NCBI GenBank assembly: GCA_029718625.1
Contig: CM056381.1
Span: forward strand, 50,595,472-50,659,471
DNA length: 64,000 bases
Direction: 5' to 3'
Origin: Synaphobranchus kaupii
Taxonomy: Eukaryota > Chordata > Actinopteri > Anguilliformes > Synaphobranchidae
The translations under genes and the position numbers were made by a program. The notes beneath the pieces are model-generated. The model did not search any database, had not been told where the DNA came from, and saw only the letters and a list, made by a program, of their open reading frames with translations. Below are positions 39,652-51,179 of this stretch, in pieces (positions within the stretch are counted from its first letter, which is position 1; every line of letters begins with the position of its first letter).

Positions 39652-40192
39652 CACTGCCTGGCCAAAAAAAAAGTCGCTGTTGCACCCGTCATGCATAGTG
39701 CCCACTGTACAAGCCTCTGGAGGCAGTGTTATGATCTGGGGTTGCTTCAATTGGTCAGGTCTAGGCTCAGCAATGTTATGCAGCAATAAAATGAAGTCAG
39801 CTGAGTACCTGAATGTACTGAATGACCAGGTTATCCCATCAATGGGCATATTCCAGGACAACAATGCCAAGATTCATCGGGCTCAAATTGTGAAAAGAGT
39901 GGTTCAGGGAGCATGAGGAATCATTTTCACACATTCATTGGCCACCAGAGTCTTGGCCTTAACCCCATTGAAAGTCTTTGGGATGTGCTGGAGAAAACTT
40001 TACAGAGTGGTTCGACTCTCCCGTTGTCAATACCAAGATCTCAGCCAAAAATGAATGCAACTCTGGACGGAAATAAATGTTGTGACGTTGCATGAGGTTG
40101 TCGAAACAATGCCACGACGAATGCGCGCCGTAATCAAAGCTAAAGTCCAACGAAATATTAGTGTGTGCGACTTTTTTTTTGGCCAGGCAGTG
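39652..40192 (+). mobile_element. Internally deleted Tc1-like element, 541 bp
   Basis: CACTGCCTGGCCAAAAAAAA at the left and TTTTTGGCCAGGCAGTG at the right are terminal repeats with TA on both sides. About two thirds of a normal 1.6-kb Tc1 element is missing. Confidence 0.93.
39686..40060 (+). pseudogene. Tc1 transposase remnant
   Basis: The frame reads [35 protein letters not shown], then, after a frame break near 39916, LGLNPIESLWDVLEKTLQSG. These are DDE_3 blocks with the second Asp (FQDN) and third acidic residue (PIESLW). N-terminal DNA-binding regions are deleted, so it is inactive. Confidence 0.85.
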
Positions 40193-40740
40193 TATATTAG
40201 AAAGACACTTTAACCTGATCATTGCTGAACTACCGAGGCTGCCAACCATAATATGTATAGCGACCTCGTGTGGTCATGACGAGAAGTGCAAGATAAAACA
40301 AGGTTTTTTATTTCTATTTGTAGGGAAGAATGCTTCATCCCACTGGCAGCTAGAGGTTTATCCCTCAGATTATCTTGACATTTTATGGCGCCTTATATGT
40401 TTGGTGTCAAATTGACTTAACTTAATTTCCTGTTGTCATTTCCGCATTAGTTCACGCAGCACCGATTTTTCGGCCATCTCGGACGGTTTCCGATGCAGCC
40501 CGACGCAGTCCAACGCAGATATGACGTAAATCGGCTCTAGCCGAACACGCCCACAGTTCTGCAGATGAGTGTGCTCCTGAATTCCCTCAACAAAACCCGG
40601 AAATAAGGGGTTCATCCTGGTATTTTTAAGTGCCCCCATTTGTGAGAAAAAGTCGCCCACTCAAAAGCTTTTTGACGAAGTGGACTCAAATATGCGTACT
40701 CAAAAGGGTGTAGGGCTCTGATTCGGACACAGCCGCAGTT
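40193..40740. other. Unassigned stretch and right end of a GTGTCCGAATCAG-type element
   Basis: GCTCTGATTCGGACACAGCC near 40713-40733 is a right end of the same family as 38648-38666; the left end is not found. No gene. Confidence 0.5.
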
Positions 40741-40844
40741 TTTGAAGAATCATTCATTCATGGTTGCTGAAGGAATCATGGTTGCTGAAGGTATCAAGGT
40801 CAAACTGGAAAGCCTGGAAGGTATCAAGGTCCAACTGAAAGACA

Positions 40845-41435
40845 ATGAAGGAGTTACAAGAACTCAAAGATGAAAATGTCAAGAAAGACCAGCGAATAAA
40901 GTCTCTAACATACAGAGTGGAGGAGTTTGAACAGCAAGGGAAGCTCAATGATGTGATCATCACGGGTCTCAGGATTAAACCAAGGAACTATGCCAGGGCG
41001 ATGGGGTCCCACGAGGAGACAGACGAGGCAGACATCCAATCCGTGGAAATACAGGTGGAGAAGTTTCTAAACTCCAAAAACATCGACATGGATCTCACCA
41101 ATGTGGATTTTTGCTATTTGCTTCCCAAGAGAAAAACTAACGAAGGCCGGGACAACGAAACCCGCGCAGTGGTGTTGAGATTCATAAGTAGAAAATACAA
41201 AGTTGCTCTACTGAAGCAGGGTAAAAATCTGAAAGGATCTAACGTGTTCATCAATGAAAATCTCAGCAAAGCAAACGCCACCATCGCTTGGAAAGCGCGT
41301 CAATTGAAGAAAGGGAAAAAATTACAGAACACCTGGACGGCAAATTGTAAAGTTTACATCAAACCAAATGGGTCTCCAGAAAACACCAGACCGGTGCTGA
41401 TCAGGGCGCTGGAGGAGCTGGAGAAATATGAATAG
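40845..41435 (+). CDS. LINE family B ORF1 protein, copy 1
   Basis: 196 residues. The N-terminal heptads (MKELQELKDENVKKDQRIKS, then LTYRVEEFEQ) predict a coiled coil. A conserved C-terminal domain contains VVLRFISRKYKVALLKQGK, LKGSNVFINENLSKANA and IAWKARQLKKGKK, a pattern found in ORF1 proteins of several Jockey-group LINEs and resembling baculovirus FP25K-like domains. It probably binds LINE RNA in the ribonucleoprotein. The frame is intact and ends EELEKYE; TAG is at 41433-41435. The 5' edge may be truncated. Confidence 0.8.
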   Translation: MKELQELKDENVKKDQRIKSLTYRVEEFEQQGKLNDVIITGLRIKPRNYARAMGSHEETDEADIQSVEIQVEKFLNSKNIDMDLTNVDFCYLLPKRKTNEGRDNETRAVVLRFISRKYKVALLKQGKNLKGSNVFINENLSKANATIAWKARQLKKGKKLQNTWTANCKVYIKPNGSPENTRPVLIRALEELEKYE

Positions 41436-41465
41436 TAAGGTACGTGAAAGCTATGTTAAAACGCC

Positions 41466-44400
41466 ATGAACTCAGTACAACCAAAAAGTAAAGCTTCACT
41501 GATTAAAATGAACGAATTGATGGATAAAATTGCTGACTATGAAAAAGGGAGTAGCTTTTCAGTTGGACCTCACCAGAACCTAACATCAAAAGCCCCGAAT
41601 GAAGAAGTTGATCCAGACAGACACTTTTATTATAATGGAATAAACAAATGTGGATATTACTTGGAAGATCAGTTCAATGAGAACATTAACATGGATGGAA
41701 AGCTGTCAATAATTCACTTCAACAGCAGGAGTCTATACGCAAACTTTGAGCAGATACAGGAGTATCTATGTACATTTGTCAAACCATTTAACATCATTGC
41801 AGTGTCGGAAACTTGGATTAACGTTGAGAAATGCATGGATTTCCACCTGGAAGGGTATAATTTTGTGTGTAAGAGCAGAATCAACAAATCTGGTGGAGGG
41901 GTTGCATTGTTTATTGAGGAGAGCATAAATTTTGAGATACTGGAAAGCTTGTCAATTGTCATTGAAAATGTAATGGAGTGTGTAACAATTGAATTTTCAA
42001 CGCCGAAAGGTAAAAAAACTGTTATATGCAACGTTTACAGAGCTCCCAGCTCAAAAATAGACATATTCAACAATTTCCTGGGAGAAATATTAACAAAAAT
42101 GAATCAGAGAAATGTTTTTATATGTGGAGATTTTAACGTAGACATATTAAATCCTAACGATAACAAGTTGATTGAGGACTCTGTTAACACAATGTATGCG
42201 AGCGGAATGCGACCACTAATCACCCAGCCAAGCAGAATCACTAAACATAGTGCCACACTAATTGACAACATTTATACAAATATACTGGACAAAGTAATAA
42301 CAAGTGGTATTATGATAAATGATATCTCTGATCACCTTCCAGTCTTCGCTATCTGTGACTGGAAACACACTTTGGAGCAGAAACCAGTGACAAAAATCTT
42401 AAAAAGAATTAGAAACGAAAAGAGACTTAAAGATTTTGAACAAGATATGATGAATCAAAAGTGGAATGACGTATGGACTGAAAGAGACACAAACAAAGCG
42501 TATGAGGCCTTCTTAAACACAATAAACTCAATATATGACAAGCACTGCCCGGTAGTCAAATATTCGAGTAAAGACAACAAAGTCAAAGTCAAAGAAAAAA
42601 TGCCATGGTTCACCAAGAACATAGAGAACGCCTGTAGGAAAAAAAAACAGCTTATATAAACAGTTTTTAAAGGAAAAGAATGTACAATCATATGCAAAGT
42701 ACAAACGCTATAGAAACAGAGTGACATATTTGTTGAGGAAACATAAAAAAGATTATTATGACAAGTTACTAACAGAAAATAGAAACTACACCAGAAATCT
42801 TTGGAAAATAATAAATTCCGTCTCTGGAAGAAAGGCCAAACGGACATTCTCCGACCATTTCAATATAAACAACAGGAGGGAAGAAGATAAGAAGGTGATA
42901 GTAGATAATTTCAACAAATACTTTGTTAGTGTAGGTCCAGAACTAGCCAAGGCCATTCCATCATCACTCCAGCAGTGGGATCACTTGGATAGGGGCGGTG
43001 AGACAAAACAAGAGTCATTATTTTTCAATCCTGTCACACAAACTGAAATCAAGGCAATACTGAGAGACTGCACAGCCAAGACATCCACTGACGCAGATCA
43101 GATAGACATGACATTGTTAAAAAGGATATCAAATGCGATCATACCTCCGCTAACATATATATGTAACTTATCGTTCTGCAATGGCGTGTTTCCAGATAAA
43201 ATGAAGATAGCAAAAGTTCTTCCTCTGTACAAAAGTGGAGACAAACAGGAGTTTTCAAATTATCGTCCGATTTCAATTTTACCACAGTGCTCAAAAATTA
43301 TTGAAAAGCTCTTTAATGTCAGATTAGATAAGTTCATTGATAAACACAAACTGCTATGTGACAGCCAATACGGGTTCAGGAAAAAACATTCAACAGCACT
43401 GGCCCTAACAGAATCCATAGAATTTATCAAAGACGCGCTAGACCGGAAATGATTCACCATAGGCATTTTCATCGACCTGAAAAAAGCTTTTGACACGATA
43501 AACCACAGCATATTGATTGAAAAATTGTACAGATATGGAATTAGAGGAATCGCATTACAATGGATAAAGAGTTACCTATCAAGATAGGGGACAACATATC
43601 AACATGCCTGAACATCACCTGTGGGGTCACACAGGGTTCAGTCTTAGGACCAAAATTATTTATACTATATATTAATGACATAGTCAAAGTATCTGACGTT
43701 TTAAGATTAATTTTATTCGCGGACGACACAAACATCCTCTGCTCTGGAAATGATCTTAATCAAATGGTCACATCAGTGAACAATGAAATGTCAAAGCTTC
43801 ACACGTGGTTTAATATTAATAAACTATCACTAAACCTTTCAAAGACAAAATTCATATTATTTGGGAAAAGAGGCCTGAAGAAAAACATAAACTTAAAGGT
43901 AAATGGTATCAACATTGAACGAGTGAACGAACACAAGATTCTGGGGGTTACGGTAGATTGCCTCCTGACATGGAAACCACATGTGAAGCTAGTTCAATGT
44001 AAGTTGGCCAAAAGTGTGTCTATTTTGTGGAAAATGCAGAAATGACTCAATCAACATTCACTTAAGACAATTTACTCAGCACTCATAACACCCCACCTGC
44101 ACTACTGTGTTGAAGTGTGGGGGCACACTTATAAAGACACTACAGAGCCGCTGTTTAAACTTCAAAAAAGGGCAATGAGAGTTGTATATGGTGTCCCATA
44201 TAGAGACCACACAAATGACTTGTTTATTAAGGCAAAGTTTCTCAAGTGGCAGGATATAATTAAATATAATACCATACAAATATTATTCTTAGCCTCCAAA
44301 AATCTCTTACCCATAAATATACAGAAACTGTTTCTAAACAGATGACATACATAACCTAAGAGGAAACATGATATATAAACAAAAATCTATAAAGTCAACA

Positions 44401-44530
44401 CTCAGAGGTCATTCATTATCCATTGTGGGGGTTAAGCTTTGGAACAGTTTACATGATGAGATTAAAATGTCTATAAACTTAAAGATCTTCAAGAGTAAGA
44501 TAAGATGCAAGATGGTAGGAAATTATTGTT
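41466..44530 (+). pseudogene. LINE family B ORF2 (endonuclease and RT), copy 1, decayed
   Basis: The endonuclease is open from ATG 41466 (SIIHFNSRSLY, VSETWI, GGGVALFI, CGDFNVD, SDHLPVFAI). A frameshift at an A-run near 42641 leads to an RT frame (42661-43449) with LPLYKSGDKQEFSNYRPISI. Then there is an in-frame TGA at 43450-43452 just before [13 protein letters not shown], a frame break near 43580, GVTQGSVLGPKLFILYINDI, FADDTNILC with the Asp pair, another in-frame TGA at 44043-44045, and the C-terminal region to about 44530. At least four lesions, so inactive. Confidence 0.88.
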
Positions 44531-44870
44531 TTGACTAATGTATGACATGTACATTCAAATCCGACTTATTTGGACTTTAATATCTGGTTTATTTTACTTT
44601 AGCTTATTTTTTTCTTTCTCAATCTGTTTTGTTATAAAGAAAATTCAGTTATGCTGTTGTGATACTAAAAAAATTGTTTTAAACAAATGTATAATATGAA
44701 CATTTAAAATTGTGAGGGAATTGGGGCGGGACTTTGATAAGCAGGCTGCTTTTTCCCGTATCCCTTTTCGGCAGGTAATGTGTTTTGTCAGGGCATATTA
44801 CAGAAATTGTGATAAAGTGTGACTATATGCGTGCCGAAATAAATAAATAAATAAAAAAATAAAAAAGAAG

Positions 44871-45451
44871 TCAATTTTATCGTCACCAACATTTGTCCGT
44901 TTCATAGGCGGGCGAATTATTTGTTTACTTTCAGCCATTCACACCACAGGGTGATGTGTTTACCAGCAGCTAAGATGCAGAAGAAATTGCATGTTTTTTC
45001 TTCTATTTTGGATTAATCTGATGTAAATAATTGCTGGACGAACAGAACATACGTGAACGAGTTTGCTTTAGATCGCTTCGGTAAATTAATTTAATGCTGG
45101 TCAGATTGCTAAAAGTTATCTGCTCAGGTAACGTTAGCGTCAGTTTGGTTATTTGCGCGGTATTGTGCGTTAATATGTCGCTAAAGAATGAAATTGGCCT
45201 GCAAGCTAGCTGCCTAGCTAACGACATGTCCATGGATAAAGAATGTCGTCTAATATATAAGCCTTTTGGCTATTTAGGCTAAGTAGCTAGCTAGCTAGCT
45301 AGCTAGCTTGCTGGTTTATTGCCCTAGATTGAGTATCACTAGCAACATGTAAATTAGCCATTAAATTGTCAAAAGTTTTCCAGTTTGAGTTTGCTGCAGT
45401 GTGTGTGTTCCTGTCTGCATTCGGCCTGTACCTATGTTTCGTTGTTTTGGG
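44871..45451. other. Unassigned stretch with a (TAGC)n microsatellite
   Basis: No gene recognised. TAGC repeats six to seven times at 45281-45308. Confidence 0.5.
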
Positions 45452-45646
45452 TTTCTTCTTCTTCTTCTTCTTCTTTGTGTTTTTTGGCGGATTTCAATAC
45501 CAACTTTAGGTGCATACCGCCACCTACCGTACCGGAGTATGTAGAACAGGATTCCAGGAAAAAATAAATAAATGAATATAATTATTTCTTTATTCTATGA
45601 TATTAACTTAAGTTAATAAATAAAATTATAAGTATAAAGTAAAATT

Positions 45647-48600
45647 CTATATTCTATTAAACAATCCTGAACCTATTAAGAACTCTATTATCCCTCTCTG
45701 TACTTCCCACACCTTATCTCCATTTGTTCCTAATATCCCTTCCAAATCCCAACCTCGTCCAACCTCTCTTACCCTTTGTTGCAAACGCTCCCTTTCATCT
45801 TTATATTTTATGCAATGCATTATTATATGTTCAGTGTTTTCAATTATACCACAATGTGCACAACTATGCGAGTTCACTTTACCCAATAAAAATAAAGTTT
45901 TATTTAGACCAGTATGGTCAAATCTTAGTCTTGATATGACTACCTCCTCTCTTCTGCTTCGCCCTTTAACACTCTGTGCTCTAACGGACTTTTGTACCCT
46001 ATAATATGTTCTACCCTTACTGTCCTCGTCCCATTTTTTCTGCCAGCATTCCAATATTTTCTTTTTAATTAATGCTTTACCTTCCCCTATTCCAAATGCT
46101 ATATTAATTATGTGCGTCATATTTAGCGATCTTTTTGCCATCCTGTCTGCAATTTCATTACCCTCTAATCCCACATGTGCAGGTACCCAACAAAATATTA
46201 TTTCTATTCCCATTCTCTGGGTTCTAAATAGACATTGAAACATTTCATATACTAGGTCTTCCCTAATTGAGTTCATTGTCTGTAGGCTAAAAAGAACTGC
46301 TGCAGAGTCAATACACAGCACCACCCTGTCTGGTCTCACTTCTTCCACCCATTGGAGACTAACAATCACTGCCATCATCTCGGCTGTATATACTGATAAT
46401 TTATCAGAAATTCTCTTCCCTATATGTATTTTAAATTGTGAGATATATACTCCTATTCCTACATGGTCATTTTGATCTTTTGATCCGTCAGTAAAGATAT
46501 GTAGGTAATTAGAATATGTGTTTATTATATGCTGGTTTGCACAGTATCCTATTTCATGTTCCGCCCAATTTTTCTTTAGTTCCAGGATACTAAAATCAAA
46601 ATCTTCTGATTTATCTTTTATCTTCCATCCAAAACCTATTCCGTTATGTCTATACTCCCAGCATTCGTTTAGGACACTTTTATTGGCATTTTCATCCCCA
46701 CATCCCCTAAGCCGAATCCAGTATGTTAGAGCCAGTTTGTCTCTCCTGAGCTCTAGTGGGATTTCCCCTGATTCTACTAACACGGCATTACATGGTGTTG
46801 ATCTCATTGCACCGATGCTAAGTTTCAAGGCTTTGCTTTGCATTCTATCAATTTGGTTTAAGTGTGATTTAGCTGCTGCCCCATAAACAAAACACCCATA
46901 GTCAATTGCTGATCTCATCAAAGCCCTATATATATCTATTAATGCCTGCTTATCTGCTCCCCATGTATATCCAGATATAGCCCTCATTAAATTTATTACT
47001 TTTTTACATTTAGTTTCTAGCTTTTCCACATGTGTCTTCCATGTACATCTCTCATCTACCCAAATTCCCAAATATTTAAATTCCTTTACTTTTTCCATTG
47101 GTTGTCCATATAAAATAAGACGCTGTTCTTCTATCTTTTTCTTTCTAGTTATGTACATGTAGCAAGACTTACTTGTTGAGATTTTAAAACCCCAATTGTA
47201 TGACCATTGCTCTACCTTTAAAATAGCTTTCTTAATCTCTCTCAGCACACTTGTGTTGTCTCTCCCCCTAATCCATATAGCTCCGTCATCTGCATATAAT
47301 GATGAGCATATCCTTCTGTCAAGATTCATGAATATATCATTAATCATAATGTTAAATAACATTTTCTTCCTTGTGGAATTCCGTTAACGATATCATACTC
47401 ATCGCATAACTCTGGTCCTACCTTAACTCTAAACTTTCGTTCTGATAGAAAATCTAGTACCCAGTTGTAAAATCTTCCACTAATGCCCATTCTATTCATT
47501 TGAATTAACAGCCCTTCCCTCCACATAGAATCGTACGCTTTTTCGATGTCAAAGAAAACAATCACCATCAATTATTTCATTTTAAATGCTTTCTCTATTT
47601 CATTGCTAACTTTAACAAGTGCGTCCATGGAAGACCTACCTTTCCTGAATCCATTCTGGTATGATGCAATTAAGCCTCTCCTTTCTAAGAAATAGTTAAG
47701 TCTTCGGACCAAAATCTTTTCCATCCATTTGCACAGATGCGAAGTTAAAGCAATGGGTCTATAATTTCCAGCATTATTTGGGTTTTTACCGGGTTTGCTA
47801 AAAGGTAAAATAAGTGCACTCTTCCATCTTTTTGGTAACAATCCTTCTCTCCATATTTTATTGAACAGTTCCAGAATTATTCTCAGTACTTGATCAGGTA
47901 ATTTACGAAACATAGCGTAACTTAGTTGATCCTGCCCCGTTGCTGTGTATCCAGTGTTATTTATCGCTATTTCTAACTCACTCATAGTCAGCTCAGAATC
48001 AAGATTTGTGTCTATATTATTATTTTTTCCCCTAAGTATATTACGATTTTCCCTTATCACTGTCTCTTTTCTCTTTTTATGCAGATCGTCTAAGTGATTC
48101 CCACTGTGTACATTAGCAAAGCTCTTACCCAATATATTAGCCTTTTCTTTATCTGTTACAGCTATTGTTTCTCCATCCTCTAAGATTGGGATTTTAGTAT
48201 ATTTCCTTTTGCCACTCATTGTCTTTAACATTTGCCATACATCACCTAGTTTCACTTCTCTGCCTATAGTAGCACAGTATTTCCTCCATGCATTCTTTTT
48301 ACTGGATTTGATAATTCTACGAGTCAGAGCTTTTTTCTTTTGATAATCCATTAAGTTTTCTTGATTCAAGTTAGTCCTTAACACTCATAATGCTTTATTT
48401 CGTTCTCTGATAGCTTTAGTGCATTCTTCATTCCACCATGGTACCGCTTTCCTTTTCCCTGTTATTCTACTCATGGGTATACTCTTTGATGCAGCATTCA
48501 AAATTAAGTTAGTCACTATAGAATAGCATTCTTCTATACTACCATTCATTGAAATTGACTTAATTCCCTCTATGCAGTATTCTTGATATTTTTCCCAGTC

Positions 48601-49338
48601 ACCTTTTTCAAAGCACCATTTTTCTAATACGTACCTTTCTTGGGCATGCATATTAATTCCTATAGAGCAGAATATTGGATAATGATCACTTCCTATACTA
48701 GAACTATCCTCCACGTTCCATTTGCATGAGCATGCTATATTTCTAGATACTAACGTTAGATCTAGACATGATAGGATATTTCTGTATATATCTAATCTTG
48801 TTCCTTTTCCATCATTAAGACATACTAATGCTCTTTCTTCTAACAGTTCTTCAACTACATTGCCATTATTGTCTGTATGTATACTGCCCCATAAGCTATT
48901 ATGTGCATTGAAATCACCGCACCAGATTTCTCCTCTACCATGTTCAATTGTATTAAACATTTCAGCACTCAGCTTCTTGCACGGGTTGTAAAAGTTGATC
49001 ATTTTGAGACTGACACCTGTATTACACACTTCAATAATTACGCATTCTATGTCTGCTGGTGATGGTATTCTTCGGAAGACGACACTATCTTTGACAAATG
49101 TAGCACAACGGCCGCCTTGGTTGTCTACCCTGTCATACCGGGCTGAGGTATATCCTGGGATAATAAAATCTAGATGGGGTCGTAACCAGGTTTCTTGTAC
49201 ACATATAATATCCGGTCGTGGTTTTGCGTCAATTATATATTTTTTAAATTCTTGGCCATTTGCAATGAGACTTCTCGCGTTCCATTGTAATAAATGGATC
49301 ACCATAATAATTTTAATCAATAGTCTGCCCCCCTCCAT
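45647..49338 (-). pseudogene. I-type LINE ORF2: endonuclease, RT, RNase H, broken
   Basis: The endonuclease (49338-48388) has LLQWNARSL, CVQETWL, WCGDFNAHNSLWG and SDHYPIFC. A TGA at 48385-48387 separates it from the in-frame RT part (LPFSKPGKNPNNAGNYRPIA, FRKGRSSMDALV). A TAA at 47572-47574 precedes FFDIEKAYDSMWREG. A small deletion with frameshift near 47355 removes residues after GIPQG; the frame resumes with LFNIMINDIF and SLYADDGAIW. RNase H follows (IFTDGSKDQND, VYTAEMMAVI, CIDSA, VPAHVGLEGNEIADRMAK), then the stop at 45647. Two point stops and one small deletion make it a recent but inactive copy. It overlaps ORF1 by 26 bases. Confidence 0.9.
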
Positions 49339-50659
49339 CTGAGTTTACTTTCAGCATTTTATGTATCTCTTCTGCTTTCAGGTCTTTAATACCCAAAAAT
49401 TCTTCTGCTGCATTCACCACTGTCTTAATTCTGTCACTTTTCTTCTCTTGCTTGGTAGCCACATTAATTATTTTACAAATGAAGGCTATGAAGCTTGTCT
49501 GATCCACTACCAACGAGTCTTCTTTAACCTTACATTTATGGGCACATTGAGTCTGCTGTACAATCGGATCACTTCTGTCTTCTTGCTGTATTCTAGGTCT
49601 GCTTGTTCTCTGGGGTAAAGGCCTAGGCCTACCACTACCTTCTTCACCTCTCCCCACCTCTTCATATGTTACAGTTCTTTGCATTTCTTCATTTATTTTC
49701 TTTAAAGCATCTGCATAGGATATATTATTAATCACTTTATATTTCTGTACCTCTTTTGCTTTAATCTGAACGGCACAGCCCCCAAACGCAGCACTATGAT
49801 CTCCTCCACAGTTGCAGCATCGCAGTTTAGCGCCTTTCTCACATTTGCCGTAATCATGTTCTCCCCCACATTTTGCACATCTTTGTTTGCCGCGGCACTG
49901 TTGGGCTATGTGTCCAATTCTTTGGCATTTACATTTTAGACATTTGGCAGACGCTCTTATCCAGAGCGATTTATAACAACGAATTGGTTTTGGGATATAC
50001 TCTCTCACCCTATAGTTGATCCACCCTATTTTGACTTCTTTAGGAAGCGTGCTCTCAAATTGTACCAACATTGACAGACTATCTTTCTTTACTCCATCTT
50101 TGTTTGTCTGCAACCTCTTGACTTCTATTATTTTCCCCCCTCTAATTTCTTTCTTGACTTCCTCCTCAGTCATTTCTATTGGCACATTTGAAATTACACC
50201 TCTCAGTTTAGCTATTATTCCGGGAATATGCGTTGAGATTTGTGTTCCATCAAGTGTATCTAACTTGAGGATTTTGTCTTGTTGATGTTTATTTGTAGCT
50301 GAGATAAGGATTTTCCGGTTGTTAAGGAATTTGGCAAATCTAATCTTTCCAATTTCTTTTTCAATTACTTTAGTCATTTTAACTGGGTGAAACTGACCTG
50401 TCTCCCTCCCAAACACAATTACGACTTTCCACTCCTTTTCCGTCTCTTGCACCTTTCCCAACTGTCCTGTATTGCCCCGATTATCTTTTACTTTTTTAGC
50501 AGCACCCCCTTCTCCTTGACTACCATGATCTGACCAATCTTCTGTTCTACCTTTCATCTCCTTCAGTTTCTTCCTTTTATTAGACATGGTATACTCTGGT
50601 ATACCACTCCATATTTCCTTCTTCACCACCCTCTGAGCTGTCACCCATTCTACACTCAC
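49313..50659 (-). CDS. I-type LINE ORF1 (gag-like zinc-knuckle protein)
   Basis: 448 residues and uninterrupted. The N-terminus is rich in Lys/Glu, followed by a region with KVVIVFGRETGQFHPVKMTK, an RRM-like or gag-like RNA-binding region. A Cys/His-rich section then includes CAKCGGEHDYGKC and CCNCGGDHSAAFGGC (CX2CX3HX4-6C knuckles). It would coat LINE RNA. The ATG at 50657-50659 is the first of the open frame but other in-frame Met codons follow, so the start is not certain. It ends in SDGGGQTID, overlapping the ORF2 start in another frame. Confidence 0.85.
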   Translation of the reverse strand: MSVEWVTAQRVVKKEIWSGIPEYTMSNKRKKLKEMKGRTEDWSDHGSQGEGGAAKKVKDNRGNTGQLGKVQETEKEWKVVIVFGRETGQFHPVKMTKVIEKEIGKIRFAKFLNNRKILISATNKHQQDKILKLDTLDGTQISTHIPGIIAKLRGVISNVPIEMTEEEVKKEIRGGKIIEVKRLQTNKDGVKKDSLSMLVQFESTLPKEVKIGWINYRVREYIPKPIRCYKSLWIRASAKCLKCKCQRIGHIAQQCRGKQRCAKCGGEHDYGKCEKGAKLRCCNCGGDHSAAFGGCAVQIKAKEVQKYKVINNISYADALKKINEEMQRTVTYEEVGRGEEGSGRPRPLPQRTSRPRIQQEDRSDPIVQQTQCAHKCKVKEDSLVVDQTSFIAFICKIINVATKQEKKSDRIKTVVNAAEEFLGIKDLKAEEIHKMLKVNSDGGGQTID

Positions 50660-50900
50660 GGTACGGTTGATTGCAATCCGCCTTGCTTCCTGGTTCCCCT
50701 AACGCGTGTCTTTCTCTCTCCTACACGATCTGTCTCTACACCAAACAAAATCCGACGGCTTCCTCAATCGAAAATGGCGCCTAAACGCTGTAGTCGAACC
50801 GAAATCTCCCGTAGCTCTTGCTTCCGACTTCCTCTGTCGGAGCCCCAGCAAACGTCTGCAGGCGACACTGGTATTTATACGGGACGCCGGGCGGGAAAAA

Positions 50901-51179
50901 AAAAGGTCCTAGTCCCTATCACATTGGTTCCACCTCGCTCACTGTTACATTTTCTACTGGGCTCGGACCATCTAATGGCATTTTAAACATCCCTGTCAGT
51001 AATATTGCTACTTTTTGTGGTGCAACTGCATATCCAATCGAGAAAATCGCTTGTACCCGTCTGCCTCGGCAGAAATGTAGACCTAGGGGTGTCTCTGTTA
51101 CTAATCTTACACAAATCCATATTCAGCCGCCTGATATGACTTTAACGGTCTCATCTGTAGTGTTAACACCAGTAGCCTT
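50901..51179 (+). other. Boundary stretch before the second family A LINE
   Basis: May be the 5' region of the broken LINE that follows. No independent gene recognised. Confidence 0.4.

Larger units (their letters stand above)
40741..44870 (+). mobile_element. LINE family B, copy 1 (two ORFs, Jockey group)
   Basis: An ORF1 and a broken ORF2 are followed by about 300 bp of 3' UTR and an AAATAAAT-type tail at about 44838-44870. Same family as 54250-58748: ORF1 and ORF2 motifs align throughout. The 5' boundary is uncertain. Confidence 0.85.
45452..50900 (-). mobile_element. I-group LINE (Nimb-like) on the minus strand
   Basis: Read on the minus strand: a 5' UTR (50660 to about 50900), a gag-like ORF1, an ORF2 with endonuclease, RT and RNase H, a 3' UTR, and a GAA-repeat tail (CTTCTTCTTCTTCTTCTT at 45452-45474 on the plus strand). 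A LINE RNase H domain plus a zinc-knuckle ORF1 places it in the I superfamily. The 5' boundary is approximate. Confidence 0.85.

Noticed and set aside
45647..47362. 571-residue minus-strand ORF taken as a stand-alone RNase H gene
   Set aside because: It is the 3' part of an I-type LINE ORF2 that continues upstream across two stop codons and a small deletion.
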